Assembly (NCBI GenBank): GCA_018262795.1
Contig: JADFDM010000006.1
Location: 177,319 to 241,318, forward strand
Length of the DNA: 64,000 bases
From: Sphingobacteriales bacterium
GTDB taxonomy: Bacteria; Bacteroidota; Bacteroidia; Chitinophagales; LD1
Direction of reading: 5' to 3'
Part shown: piece by piece, positions 26,725-35,909 of the stretch
How the letters are laid out: every line of letters starts with the position of its first letter
Numbering within the stretch: the stretch's first letter is position 1
Notes under the pieces: generated by a model
What the model was told of the DNA's origin: nothing
What the model saw: only the letters and a program-made list of their open reading frames with translations
The model's database searches: none
Position numbers and translations under genes: made by a program

Positions 26725-28503
26725 ATGAAGAAGACATTAAACATAAACCTCGGAGGAATTGCCTTCATTATTGATGAGAATGCTTTTGAAATTCTGTTCA
26801 ATTATCTCGAAGCGCTGAAAAAGAAATTCGATAACGAAACCGAACGGCAGGAAATTCTAAACGACATAGAAGCGCGCATTGCCGAAATGTTTAACGAACA
26901 ACTCGGCCACCGCAAGGAAGTGTTAGGAATAGAAGAAGTGGAATACGTGATTCGCCAAATGGGTCGGCCCGAAGATATTGCCGGAGAAGAGCCAAGTGAA
27001 GAAAGGGCAGAAACAACCACGACCACCACTTCTAAAAGCACGGATTCCGGGGAACGGGAGGTTATCAAGAAACGCTTATACCGCGATACAGATGATTCAA
27101 AAGTGGGGGGAGTGATCGCAGGGCTTTGCCATTACTTTGGCATTAGCGACCCTATATGGGTGCGCATTGCGGCTATCGTTCTTATTCCTGTCACCTCCGG
27201 CTCCATCATTTTCGTTTATCTGCTATTACTCATCATTATTCCCAAGGCAAGCACTGCTGCAGAAAAGCTGCAAATGAAAGGCGAGCCTATTAACATTAAT
27301 ACCATTGAGAAGGAAGTGAAAGATGCCGCTAACCGTTTTAGCAGCACCGTGAAAATGACAATGGACTCGGAAGGTTTTTTTCAAAAATTTTGGAGCCTCA
27401 TAGCATGGATTGGTGGAGCATTCCTGCGATTAATGGCAGTACTGCTCATCCTTGTTTCGGTGGCGGCCTTGTTTGCCGTGTTGGTAGGATTCTTCGCCTT
27501 CTTCATACTCGGTACTACTCCGTTCAATAGCATTACACATTTAGTAGTCAGCCAATCTTCACTCATCAGTTTAGCGAGTATTGGTTTGCTGCTTTTTCTG
27601 GGAGTTCCTTTAGTGGCTTTCATATATCTGGGGCTTAGGATCTTGGTCGGTCAGGGTTCACGGATGCGCTGGCTCAAGTGGGTATTGCTCACCTTTTGGT
27701 TGGCGGGTCTGGCTATGATTTTGTTTTCAGGTATTACCATAGGGCTAAACTTTAGTGATGTAGCAGTGAAAAAAGAAAATGTATTGTTGATGCAGCCGGC
27801 CGGAGGAAACTTATTGGTGCAGTTGGCAGACTCTACTTCCTCCGGATGGATCACTGAAAAAAGCGGAGAGGAAGACAGGGACGAAGAGGAAAGTCATTTC
27901 GGGATTGTGATTAACGGAAAGAACTTGGATGACATCAGCAGTTTTAAAATTGGGAAACCCGAAATTGAACTGATTGCTTCCGGCAACGATTCCTTCTACA
28001 TTCAAAAAGTAGTTTCAGCGCGTGGCCGCAATCATTCAGATGCCACTACAAATGTAGGCTCCGTGATGTATTCCTTTATGCAAACAGATACCACGCTCAA
28101 TCTCTCCAAATATTTTGAAATACCGAAGGATGGCGGCAAATATCGAGCACAAAATATGACCATTCGTTTGGCAGTACCCGAAGGCAAGCGAATCATCTTT
28201 GCCGAAAATATAGACGAGTTAGATGCCGAGGTCAAAGGCGATAGCTACTATGACGATACTTACTTTGCTCATACTACCTGGACCGTGCTGAACGGGAAAG
28301 TAAAATGCCTAAACTGTGATAAGACATACCGCAGTCAGCAAGAACAAGCAAACGAAGAAAAGGTGGAACAGCTAGAACAAAAGAAAACAACGGCAGCCGA
28401 AAAGAAGGCAGACGAAAAAATAAAAGAAGCCGCGAACACGGTAAAGGAGCAACAACAGAAAACGGAGAAGAGCGGGAAGGATAATTCACACGAAGATTTT
28501 TAA
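26725..28503 (+). CDS. PspC domain envelope-stress membrane protein
   Basis: This 592-residue protein has a cytoplasmic N-terminal region (residues 1-85) with NINLGGIAFIIDENAFEIL and a long helix pair. A Thr/Ser linker follows, then a PspC domain at about 116-176 (RDTDDSKVGGVIAGLCHYFG, DPIWVRIAAIVL). Three or four further membrane spans lie between 225 and 345, followed by a large extracytoplasmic beta domain and a Lys/Glu-rich coiled tail. PspC proteins in proteobacteria sense membrane damage with PspB. This large Bacteroidota form usually sits beside PadR and GIN genes, as here. It likely acts as a membrane sensor or protectant under PadR control. Confidence 0.9.
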   Translation: MKKTLNINLGGIAFIIDENAFEILFNYLEALKKKFDNETERQEILNDIEARIAEMFNEQLGHRKEVLGIEEVEYVIRQMGRPEDIAGEEPSEERAETTTTTTSKSTDSGEREVIKKRLYRDTDDSKVGGVIAGLCHYFGISDPIWVRIAAIVLIPVTSGSIIFVYLLLLIIIPKASTAAEKLQMKGEPININTIEKEVKDAANRFSSTVKMTMDSEGFFQKFWSLIAWIGGAFLRLMAVLLILVSVAALFAVLVGFFAFFILGTTPFNSITHLVVSQSSLISLASIGLLLFLGVPLVAFIYLGLRILVGQGSRMRWLKWVLLTFWLAGLAMILFSGITIGLNFSDVAVKKENVLLMQPAGGNLLVQLADSTSSGWITEKSGEEDRDEEESHFGIVINGKNLDDISSFKIGKPEIELIASGNDSFYIQKVVSARGRNHSDATTNVGSVMYSFMQTDTTLNLSKYFEIPKDGGKYRAQNMTIRLAVPEGKRIIFAENIDELDAEVKGDSYYDDTYFAHTTWTVLNGKVKCLNCDKTYRSQQEQANEEKVEQLEQKKTTAAEKKADEKIKEAANTVKEQQQKTEKSGKDNSHEDF

Positions 28504-28515
28504 ACCAACAGAACG

Positions 28516-29238
28516 ATGAAAGGAATTTTAAAAGCATTAGGGCTAATAATGGTGCTATCATTTGTAGTGCTGGCGGCCTGCAAAGGAAAGAGGGGAAGTG
28601 GCAACGTCACTACTGAAAGTCGTCCGGTAACTGCGTTTACAAAATTGGTAATCAAAGGAATTTTTCCGGTAGAGATTTCGCAAGATGGTGGAGATGCTTG
28701 GGTGAAGGTAGAAACCGATGATAATCTCCAACCTTATATCAAAGTGAATAATACCGAAGATGAACTTTATATCAGCATGGAGGATGATTTGAAGGTGCGC
28801 AAGTCCAACAAAATGAAGGTGTATGTAAACGTGAAAGATTTGCGTGAGTTGGATTTCAGTTCGGTGGGAAGCCTGACAACAAACGGCTTGCTCAGTTTAG
28901 ATAGCTTAGAAATCAATTCAGAATCGGTCGGGAAGTTACAGTTGAACATACAAGCCGATTATCTGCGCGCTAATCTGAAATCAGTGGGCAGCACTAAGTT
29001 AGAAGGCGTGGTGCACGAGGTGCGCATCAATAATAAGAGTGTAGGAACACTGCACGCCTTTAAACTTAAAGCAACTACTTTAATGATTCACAACACCGCC
29101 ATCGGCACTGCGGAGGTGTATGCTGATAGTGCCTTCTATATCCGTTCATCGGCCATTGGCACCTTGCATTACAAAGGTCCCGGTGAGGTGAAAGAGTTGA
29201 TCTCAGAAGGGATTGGAAAGGTGGAAAAGGTGGAGTAG
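28516..29238 (+). CDS. GIN (DUF2807) domain lipoprotein
   Basis: The 240-residue protein has a lipoprotein signal with lipobox VLAAC (Cys22) followed by a charged KGKRGSG linker. The mature region is a right-handed beta-helix-like GIN domain: FTKLVIKGIFPVEISQDG, VYVNVKDLRELDFSSVGSL, and repeated SVGKLQLN, SVGSTKLEG, SVGTLHAF, AIGTAEVY and AIGTLHYK units. Those repeats step every 20-25 residues along the sequence. It lies 12 bp after the pspC gene, so cotranscription is very likely. Function of GIN domains is unknown; a role in sensing or binding at the envelope is commonly assumed. Confidence 0.92.
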   Translation: MKGILKALGLIMVLSFVVLAACKGKRGSGNVTTESRPVTAFTKLVIKGIFPVEISQDGGDAWVKVETDDNLQPYIKVNNTEDELYISMEDDLKVRKSNKMKVYVNVKDLRELDFSSVGSLTTNGLLSLDSLEINSESVGKLQLNIQADYLRANLKSVGSTKLEGVVHEVRINNKSVGTLHAFKLKATTLMIHNTAIGTAEVYADSAFYIRSSAIGTLHYKGPGEVKELISEGIGKVEKVE

Positions 29239-29267
29239 GGTTTTACTAAAATTCAAATCAAAAAATT

Positions 29268-29720
29268 ATGGAAGTCATTTCAATGAATCAAACTTACGCA
29301 TCCGGCATCCGAAGGTTAGTAGCCTGGTTCCTTGACGGCCTGCTAATTTCAGCTATTCTCTCAATGATCTTTCACGATAATTTCCAGTGGGGATTTTGGC
29401 AGCAAGGCGACTGGTGGAGCTGGCACCAATGGGGGGCTTCTGTATTTTCCTTTGGATTGGCGCAAAACGCACTTCGTTACATATACAACGCCATCATGGA
29501 ATCGTCAAAATATCAAGCCACTTTTGGCAAAATAGTATTGGGGATCAAAGTGGTAGGCGGCAACGGAGAGCGACTGAGTTTTTCGCGAGCCATGCTTCGC
29601 AATGTTTCTAAACTTATCTCCGGCCTTCTCTTCGGTATTGGGTATATCATGATTGTGTTTGATTCGAAAAAGCAAGGGCTACATGATAAAATAGCGGATA
29701 CTTATGTGGTACGGGCGTAG
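29268..29720 (+). CDS. RDD family membrane protein
   Basis: The 150-residue protein has the RDD signature GIRRLVAWFLDGLLISAIL (Arg and Asp in the first span). A middle loop is rich in Trp (WGFWQQGDWWSWHQWG), and the conserved FGKIVLGIKVVGGNGERLSF precedes the last span and FDSKKQGLHDKIADTYVV. RDD proteins are small three-span membrane proteins, some linked to ion exchange. It is the last gene of the padR operon, 29 bp after the GIN gene. The start could also be Met6, but ATG 29268 leaves the RDD motif at the usual distance. Confidence 0.9.
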   Translation: MEVISMNQTYASGIRRLVAWFLDGLLISAILSMIFHDNFQWGFWQQGDWWSWHQWGASVFSFGLAQNALRYIYNAIMESSKYQATFGKIVLGIKVVGGNGERLSFSRAMLRNVSKLISGLLFGIGYIMIVFDSKKQGLHDKIADTYVVRA

Positions 29721-29777
29721 CCTGTGACAGAGTGTTGCTTGGCAGCGATTGAAAGGAGAAATAGAACTTCTTCCGCC

Positions 29778-30149
29778 TTATTCAATACTGGTCTCCGTCC
29801 ATTCCCCGAATAGTTCATTCAAGAAAATATTTTCTTGTGGAGTGATTTTACGGTCGGCTTTTATCAGGTCAATAGCAAACTGAATCAACTCATTTCTTTC
29901 TTTCTCGGTACTATCCTCATAAAAATCAGCCATGCACTTTTGAAAGTGAGCCATGTAATCCTGCGGGTTTAATTGGCTGAGTTCAGCCATGTCGTCATCT
30001 AAGTTGACGGGAAAGGGAAACTGCTCTGTTAGCCATTTCCTAATCACCAAATCTTCTTTCGCATTAGACTCACCATCTACGGCTGAAAGTATCATCAGCA
30101 GGTGATAACCGGCTACGGGTTTATTTTTTTTCATGCTTGCTAATTTCAT
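29778..30149 (-). CDS. TerB-like helical protein
   Basis: This 123-residue all-helical protein contains two EF-like acidic motifs, ILSAVDGESNAKEDLVIRKWL and DLIKADRKITPQENIFLNELF. They are arranged as in TerB/DjlA-type domains, which may bind metal ions through the acidic residues. Such domains appear in tellurite-resistance and envelope-stress contexts, but single-domain copies like this have no assigned role. It lies 24 bp from aspS on the same strand and is probably cotranscribed with it. Met6 (30134) is an equally good start. Confidence 0.75.
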   Translation of the reverse strand: MKLASMKKNKPVAGYHLLMILSAVDGESNAKEDLVIRKWLTEQFPFPVNLDDDMAELSQLNPQDYMAHFQKCMADFYEDSTEKERNELIQFAIDLIKADRKITPQENIFLNELFGEWTETSIE

Positions 30150-30173
30150 TACTAAAGGCTGCTCAATATAGTA

Positions 30174-31931
30174 TTATCCTTTTACTTGTATGCCTAATTC
30201 GATTAACTGCTTTTTCTCCACGGGAGTCGGAGCATCCATCATTAAATCGCGACCGCCCGATGTTTTCGGAAAGGCAATCACATCGCGAATAGTTTCTCCT
30301 TCGGTCATCAACATCACCAAACGGTCTAATCCGAAAGCGCAACCTCCGTGGGGAGGAGCTCCATATTTAAAAGCCGTGAGCAAAAAACCAAATTTCTGTT
30401 CTCTCTCTTCTTCGCTTAATCCGAGCCGCTGAAATACTTTCTCTTGTATATCGCGTTGATGAATACGAATAGAGCCGGAGAGAATTTCATTTCCGTTGAT
30501 CACCATATCATAGGTTTGCGCGCGAACGCGGCTTGGGTCGCTGTCAAAATAGGGCATATCCTCAGGGTGTGGCGAGCAGAAAGGATGGTGCGCAAAGGTG
30601 ATGTCACCGGTTTCTTCATCCTTATCAAACAATGGGAAGTCAACAATCCACAACACACTCCAAGTGCCGGGCTTTATCCAGTTATTGCGTTTGGCCAAAG
30701 CTAAGCGCAAGTCACCTAAAGACCTGCGAACTTTCGCGATTTTATCGGCAGCCAAAAGAATTAAATCTCCTTTTTCAGCACCGAAGGCGCGACCTATTTC
30801 GCGCAACTGTTCTTCGCTGTAAAATTTGTCAACCGATGATTTTATAGTGCCGTCTTCCTGAAAGCGGATGTTTACTAATCCTCCTAAACCTCGGTGCGGC
30901 ACTTTTACAAATTCGGTCAGTTCATCTAATTGTTTACGGCTATAAGCGGCACAGCCCTTGGCATTAAGTCCGGCTACTAAACCACCTTCGGCTATAATAT
31001 TGTTGAACACATTAAATTCAGATTTTGGCAGTAGCGTATTCATTTCTACAATGGCACATTCAAACCGCAGATCCGGCTTGTCGCTTCCATACAAACGCAT
31101 GGCATCATCGTATTTCAATTTTGGAAGTTCCGCTAATTCGTAATTCAAAATTTTGCGGAACACCTGCTGAATCAATCCTCCGAAAATTTCAAAAATATCA
31201 TCCTGATGAACGAAACTCATTTCGCAGTCAATTTGCGAAAATTCGGGCTGGCGATCTCCTCTAAAATCCTCATCGCGAAAGCAGCGCACTATTTGGTAAT
31301 AACGATCCATGCCCGCCACCATCAACAACTGTTTCAAAATTTGGGGAGATTGTGGCAAGGCATAAAAACTGCCATGCACCAAACGAGATGGAACCAAAAA
31401 ATCTCGCGCTCCTTCGGGGGTAGATTTAATGAGGTTAGGCGTTTCTATTTCCAAAAAATCCTTCTCGTCCAAATATTCTCGCACCGCACGGTTAATATGC
31501 GCACGGGTAATAAGTCGGTCGCGAAGTAGCGGCCTGCGAATGTCCAAATAGCGATATTTGAGGCGCAACTCTTCGCTGCCATCGGTATCATTTTCAATAA
31601 TGAAGGGGGGCACTTCCGCTTCGCTGATAACGGTTAATTCGGTTACCGTTATCTCAATTTCACCGGTCGCAATGTTTTTATTCTTGTTGCTCCGCTCTGC
31701 CACAATACCTTTCACTTGAATGACATATTCGCGGCCTAATTGATTGGCTTGCTCACAAAGGGTGACGTTGGTTTCCATATTAAAAACCAATTGAGTAATT
31801 CCGTACCGGTCGCGAAGATCAACGAAAGTCATACCCCCTAAAGCTCGAACCCGCTGCACCCAACCGGCCAACGTTACCTCTTGTCCTATCCTACTGATAT
31901 TTAACTCTCCACAGGTGCTGTTTCTATACAT
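30174..31931 (-). CDS. aspS: Aspartyl-tRNA synthetase
   Basis: This class IIb synthetase charges tRNA-Asp. The 585-residue, bacterial-type protein has an N-terminal OB-fold anticodon-binding domain (residues 1-110, GWVQRVRALGGMTFVDLRD). The catalytic core begins with motif 1 around LDIRRPLLRDRL. Motif 2 is FRDEDFRGDRQPEFSQIDCE, and motif 3 is GCAFGLDRLVML near the end. The GAD insertion domain lies between motifs 2 and 3, as expected in bacteria. Length and motif order are normal. The ATG at 31931 gives the standard MYRNSTCGELN start. Downstream is the TerB-like gene; upstream is the repeat-bearing spacer. Confidence 0.98.
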   Translation of the reverse strand: MYRNSTCGELNISRIGQEVTLAGWVQRVRALGGMTFVDLRDRYGITQLVFNMETNVTLCEQANQLGREYVIQVKGIVAERSNKNKNIATGEIEITVTELTVISEAEVPPFIIENDTDGSEELRLKYRYLDIRRPLLRDRLITRAHINRAVREYLDEKDFLEIETPNLIKSTPEGARDFLVPSRLVHGSFYALPQSPQILKQLLMVAGMDRYYQIVRCFRDEDFRGDRQPEFSQIDCEMSFVHQDDIFEIFGGLIQQVFRKILNYELAELPKLKYDDAMRLYGSDKPDLRFECAIVEMNTLLPKSEFNVFNNIIAEGGLVAGLNAKGCAAYSRKQLDELTEFVKVPHRGLGGLVNIRFQEDGTIKSSVDKFYSEEQLREIGRAFGAEKGDLILLAADKIAKVRRSLGDLRLALAKRNNWIKPGTWSVLWIVDFPLFDKDEETGDITFAHHPFCSPHPEDMPYFDSDPSRVRAQTYDMVINGNEILSGSIRIHQRDIQEKVFQRLGLSEEEREQKFGFLLTAFKYGAPPHGGCAFGLDRLVMLMTEGETIRDVIAFPKTSGGRDLMMDAPTPVEKKQLIELGIQVKG

Positions 31932-32091
31932 TTTTTGGATTTTGAATGCCGAAAATAGGTGTTTTGATGAACATAACAGACGATGAATGTTATTTATAGT
32001 GCTCTAAAAGAATGAAGAGGAAAGTGTGCAGTAGTGTAATCATTACCGGCTGAATCATTCCTGCCGGAATGGGTCAGCCAGATATCAGCAT

Positions 32092-32329
32092 GACAGTTTG
32101 GAAGACCTTCCATTAGTAGGGGTTCACAAACAGCAAATTCAGGAGTTCAAACCAACAGACAGTTTGGAAGACCTTCCATTAGTAGGGGTTCACAAACAGC
32201 AAATTCAGGAGTTCAAACCAACAGACAGTTTGGAAGACCTTCCATTAGTAGGGGTTCACAAACAGCAAATTCAGGAGTTCAAACCAACAGACAGTTTGGA
32301 AGACCTTCCATTAGTAGGGGTTCACAAAC
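32092..32329. repeat. Perfect 66-bp tandem repeat, 3.6 copies
   Basis: Units start at 32092, 32158 and 32224, with a partial fourth unit at 32290-32329. All copies are identical by eye. The period is divisible by three, so one plus-strand frame is open through the array (32035-32355) and encodes a 22-residue unit DSLEDLPLVGVHKQQIQEFK plus PT. That frame has no ATG; only a TTG at 32098 could start it. Each unit also contains the short inverted repeat GGAAG-AC-CTTCC. The array lies in the 655-bp gene-free spacer between aspS and lgt, which otherwise holds only an imperfect CCCCT/AGGAGGGG palindrome near 32430. Identity between copies implies recent expansion. Confidence 0.92.
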
Positions 32330-32586
32330 CTGCTTTGCTGGGAGTACTGAAGTAACAATCCCGGAAAGAGAGGATTGAAAGTTGGGGAATGGATATAGTG
32401 GAAAATGTTGCCGCGAGTCTTGAATTCCCCTGCTTTTAAGGAGGGGGTCAACATAGGCTGGCAGGATAAAAAACAGAAGGCAATATGCAGATTTTCGCCC
32501 ACCTCATCGAAACCGAACGGGCAGTGATTTCATGATTTTTAAATTTCTCATTTTCTCATTCGCCTATTAACTCATCACTCGGTACA

Positions 32587-33822
32587 TCAGGTCTTTCGCG
32601 CTTTCTTGTAATAATTCCAAAGGTAAATAGTACCGGCCACCCCTACCAGAAAGAGGGTGATGGAAATCAATTCGCTTTGCTTAAAATTCATTCCTAAAAT
32701 GGGGTACAGTTCTCTGCCCGATAAATCGCGCCACTGCTCAATAGAATAGCGCTGAATGCCTATCAGTATCATGAAAATGGTAAAAATCATTCCGGGTAAG
32801 TAAGTCAGTCTTTTCCGCAGGCTCCACAGAATAAGAAAAATGGCCGCACACATCAAGAACTCATAAATGGGAGTGGGATAGGCCGGGTGCGCCAAGCGAT
32901 AGCAATGCTCTTCGATGCAACCGGGAATAGGAATGCCCTCGTTAATAATGTTGTGATCGTAGTAATTGCTCCAAAGAAATTGAGGCATCCATTCGGGCTT
33001 AGGGGCCAGGTTGGCCACTCCCCAATCGCCATCACCGGCAGTGTGGCAACCCAAGCGGCCAATTCCATTGGCCAGAATAAATGCGGGGGCAATAGAGTCG
33101 AAGAAATGCCCGATGTGAATTTTCTTCTTCCAAGCATACACGCCAAAGCCAATGCCGGCACAGATAAGGCCTCCGTAAATAGAAAGCCCACTGGTGAGAA
33201 AGCCCAGCGGATCTTGCCAAAAGCGATCGTAATTTTCACCGCTTTCCATAAAATTAAAAAGCACCGAACCCAACACTCCCAGCACGGCAGCTATCACAAC
33301 TAAATCTCCAATATTGTCGGAAGGATAAATCTGAATGGTGCGCTTTTCGGGCTTGGGGAGTTGCTCCTTCTTTTTTGTCCAAAAGTAATAGTAGGCCAAA
33401 GCTCCTCCGCCTAAAATTCCCCCTACCCAACTTCCAAACTGAAACGAAAGCATAAACTCTTTCAAGCCCAACTTATAAGTACTCAATTCGGGTTGATACG
33501 CGATGATTCCTACTAGTTTAAAGAAAATGATAAAGCCGAAAAGGAAGTAAAAAATAATCTCGCCCACACTGGGGGCATCGCCTACCATGATCTGCTTATC
33601 CTGCCCTTTCATCAGGCCGAGTTTTTCGCGTCTGCGCATTTCAACAGCAGCTAATGTGGCCGCCACAAAAAAACCTACGGCCACCCAAAACCCATAGCTG
33701 TAAATAGGCAGAAAGCGATAGTCTGCGGCCGGGGCATGGTGAAATAGTTCATAGATAAAATCGGTAATCTTGGCGTAGCAACGGAGCAGAATCATTTTAT
33801 AAATTTTATCGCTTTGGATCAA
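32587..33822 (-). CDS. lgt: Prolipoprotein diacylglyceryl transferase
   Basis: Lgt transfers diacylglycerol from phosphatidylglycerol to the lipobox cysteine of prolipoproteins at the inner membrane, for example the GIN lipoprotein in this window. The 411-residue protein has about seven spans and the family signature ANGIGRLGCHTAGDGDWGVA, in which the Arg and His are functionally important. Further signs are YGLICAGIGFGVYAWKKK in the preceding span and IFMILIGIQRYSIEQWR toward the C-terminus. It is longer than the E. coli enzyme (about 290), with extra loops typical of Bacteroidota Lgt. Start ATG 33822 leaves a 12-residue lead; Met11 is also possible. Confidence 0.94.
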   Translation of the reverse strand: MIQSDKIYKMILLRCYAKITDFIYELFHHAPAADYRFLPIYSYGFWVAVGFFVAATLAAVEMRRREKLGLMKGQDKQIMVGDAPSVGEIIFYFLFGFIIFFKLVGIIAYQPELSTYKLGLKEFMLSFQFGSWVGGILGGGALAYYYFWTKKKEQLPKPEKRTIQIYPSDNIGDLVVIAAVLGVLGSVLFNFMESGENYDRFWQDPLGFLTSGLSIYGGLICAGIGFGVYAWKKKIHIGHFFDSIAPAFILANGIGRLGCHTAGDGDWGVANLAPKPEWMPQFLWSNYYDHNIINEGIPIPGCIEEHCYRLAHPAYPTPIYEFLMCAAIFLILWSLRKRLTYLPGMIFTIFMILIGIQRYSIEQWRDLSGRELYPILGMNFKQSELISITLFLVGVAGTIYLWNYYKKARKT

Positions 33823-33889
33823 AATCGGCTAAACGTTAACCGCTCATCCGGTTGAATACATAATTAATCCTTCCTTCAGCCTCTCCACA

Positions 33890-35218
33890 TTAGGCCATAC
33901 AGGTCGTCAACTCTCCCTTTACACAGCCGGACTCTGAAACCTGTACTAATGAAACTGTCTGGATAGTATTGATCAAGTGCTCGTCAAAAGGGAGGGCTAT
34001 TTTTATATAGTTATCGGTGAAGCCGTACATTTGACCCTCATCATTTTCAGCTTCCAACAACACTTCGCGCACGGTATTTAAGTGCTCGCTGTAAAACTTT
34101 CGTTTCTTCTTCTCCGAGAGAATACGCAGCATTTTGTTTCGCTCTTTCCGCTCCGCCATCGGCACCACCAAATCCATTTTTACCGCACGGGTATCGGCTC
34201 TCTCGCTATAGGTAAATACGTGCAAATACGACACGTCTAACAAATTGAGAAAATTATAGGTTTCCAAAAAATGCTCCTTGGTTTCTCCGGGAAAACCCAC
34301 AATCACATCCACTCCTATGCAGGCATGAGGCATCAAAGACTTTATTTTCGCCACTCTCTCCTTATATAACTTGGTCAAATACTTCCTCCGCATCAACTTC
34401 AGTATTTTATCGGAGCCTGATTGTAAAGGAATATGAAAGTGTGGCACAAAACTTTTGCTGGCAGCCACCCATTCGATAATTTCATCGGTCAGCAAATTCG
34501 GCTCTATCGAAGATATTCGCCAGCGATTTATGCCCTCTACTTTTTCCAACTCCTGTACCAACTGAAACAAACTTTCATCGGTGCGGTCGTTCCCATCTGT
34601 TGTTTTGCCAAAGTCGCCAATGTTCACCCCGGTCAGCACCACTTCCTTGACACCCGTAGCAGCTACTTTTTGGGCTACCTCAATGGTATGAGCTATAGTG
34701 TTGCTGCGGCTTTTGCCTCTTGCTAAAGGGATAGTGCAGAAAGAGCAGAAATAATCGCAGCCGTCCTGCACCTTAAGAAAACTGCGAGTGCGCTCCCCAT
34801 ACGAAAAGGCATCGGCATAAAAGGAAACATTATTGATGTCGCCACTGATTACCAGTGGGCTATCTTGTTCCTCCAAGCGATCAATAAACTCGTGAATTCT
34901 GAATTTTTCGTTGGCTCCTAACACTAAGTTCACTCCTTCAATTTGAGCAATCTCCCCCGGCTTCAATTGGGCATAGCAACCCACCACAATCACTTTGGCT
35001 TCAGGATTAGTGCGTTTGGCGGTTTTTACAATATAACTTGTTTCCTTGTCGGCATTTTGAGTAACCGAACAGGTGTTGATGATATAATAATCAGCCCGGT
35101 CGCTAAACTCCACCTTCTGAAAACCATGATCCACCAAAGAGCGTCCGATGGCAGATGTTTCGGAGAAATTAAGTTTGCACCCCAGCGTATGTAATGCTAC
35201 TTTTCGATGGTAGAACAT
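33890..35218 (-). CDS. mtaB: tRNA t6A37 methylthiotransferase MtaB
   Basis: This radical-SAM enzyme converts t6A to ms2t6A at position 37 of ANN-decoding tRNAs. The N-terminal MTTase domain has VALHTLGCKLNFSETSAIGR with the first cluster cysteine, CSVTQNADKE with the second, and GCYAQLKPGEI with the third. The radical-SAM core has CDYFCSFCTIPLARGKSRS, a Cys-x3-Cys-x2-Cys cluster. The conserved QSGSDKILKLMRRKY and GVDVIVGFPGETKEHF follow, then a C-terminal TRAM-like region. Length 442 matches MtaB, and the KLNFSE context separates it from MiaB (which has YGCQMN). It is divergent from the tRNA-Trp/secE operon. Confidence 0.95.
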   Translation of the reverse strand: MFYHRKVALHTLGCKLNFSETSAIGRSLVDHGFQKVEFSDRADYYIINTCSVTQNADKETSYIVKTAKRTNPEAKVIVVGCYAQLKPGEIAQIEGVNLVLGANEKFRIHEFIDRLEEQDSPLVISGDINNVSFYADAFSYGERTRSFLKVQDGCDYFCSFCTIPLARGKSRSNTIAHTIEVAQKVAATGVKEVVLTGVNIGDFGKTTDGNDRTDESLFQLVQELEKVEGINRWRISSIEPNLLTDEIIEWVAASKSFVPHFHIPLQSGSDKILKLMRRKYLTKLYKERVAKIKSLMPHACIGVDVIVGFPGETKEHFLETYNFLNLLDVSYLHVFTYSERADTRAVKMDLVVPMAERKERNKMLRILSEKKKRKFYSEHLNTVREVLLEAENDEGQMYGFTDNYIKIALPFDEHLINTIQTVSLVQVSESGCVKGELTTCMA

Positions 35219-35461
35219 AGGGGCGCGAAAATACTAATTACAGGGGGAATCTGTATATCTTCAAAATAAGTCCTTCGGGATTGTGCAACCGGTAACTGTT
35301 TCTGATGCACTTCATTGCTTTTATAGGCTATTTGGAATGCAAAGAGCCTTCAAAACTCACACCAGCTGTTAAGGGAAGAACCGCCCTATGTGGAGGAGTG
35401 AACCGCCCACCCTGCTAAAGAAACCCGACAAACGCTGGTCAAATAATAGTAAGCATAAGTT

Positions 35462-35491
35462 TTTGAAAATTGGGGTAGGTTCTTATATTTG
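35462..35491 (+). promoter_or_regulatory. Bacteroidota-type promoter for tRNA-Trp/secE operon
   Basis: TTTG at 35462-35465 and TATATTTG at 35484-35491 match both consensus boxes exactly (TTTG, TAnnTTTG) with an 18-bp spacer. Transcription would start near 35498, about 70 bases before the tRNA. The preceding gene is divergent, so this is the best candidate for the whole secE-rplJ transcript. The 348-bp spacer 35219-35566 holds nothing else I can support. Confidence 0.7.
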
Positions 35492-35566
35492 CGTCCCTTT
35501 TTACCGAAAGGGCTGATGAGATTTTGGCAAAAAGCGCTAATAAAGCCCGGGAACAAGAGGGAATTG

Positions 35567-35637
35567 AGGGGCATAGTTCAAGGGTAGAATAGCGGTCTCC
35601 AAAACCGTTGATGTCAGTTCGAATCTGGCTGCCCCTG
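35567..35637 (+). tRNA. tRNA-Trp (CCA anticodon)
   Basis: The acceptor stem pairs AGGGGCA (35567-35573) with TGCCCCT (35630-35636), followed by discriminator G at 35637 as expected for tRNA-Trp. The anticodon arm is GCGGT-CTCCAAA-ACCGT with CCA at 35599-35601. The T arm is GTCAG-TTCGAAT-CTGGC. Position directly before secE is the usual bacterial place for tRNA-Trp. CCA is not encoded. Confidence 0.95.
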
Positions 35638-35709
35638 CAAAATCGGTCAAAACAGTAGGAAATTCGCTGTAAAAATGGGAACAGCGGATAGAGAACTAAA
35701 AAATATAAA

Positions 35710-35907
35710 ATGGAAAAGATCAGACTGTACATTATTGAGGCTTATGATGAGCTGATGCACAAAGTAACCTGGCCAACTTGGGAGGAGCTACAGGAAAGTT
35801 CGGTAGTGGTGCTGGTAGCGGCTCTTATCATTTCCCTATTGATCGTAATGATGGATATTGCCTTTAAAGCGGGTACAATGGAGATTTACAAAATGATTAT
35901 AGGCTAA
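35710..35907 (+). CDS. secE: Preprotein translocase subunit SecE
   Basis: SecE clamps SecY in the Sec translocon. The 65-residue protein is the minimal one-span form: an amphipathic helix with DELMHKVTWPTWEELQESS, the conserved KVTWPTW motif, then one membrane span (VVVLVAALIISLLIVMMDI). It lies between tRNA-Trp and nusG, the standard neighbourhood, with a 2-bp gap to nusG. Confidence 0.96.
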   Translation: MEKIRLYIIEAYDELMHKVTWPTWEELQESSVVVLVAALIISLLIVMMDIAFKAGTMEIYKMIIG

Positions 35908-35909
35908 CC

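Noticed and set aside
32092..32329. CRISPR array
   Set aside because: The units are contiguous 66-bp copies with no variable spacers between repeats, and no cas gene is nearby.
32035..32355. Protein gene encoded by the 66-bp repeats
   Set aside because: The frame has no ATG and only a TTG inside the first repeat, no signal or flanking coding sequence; openness follows from the 66-bp period alone.
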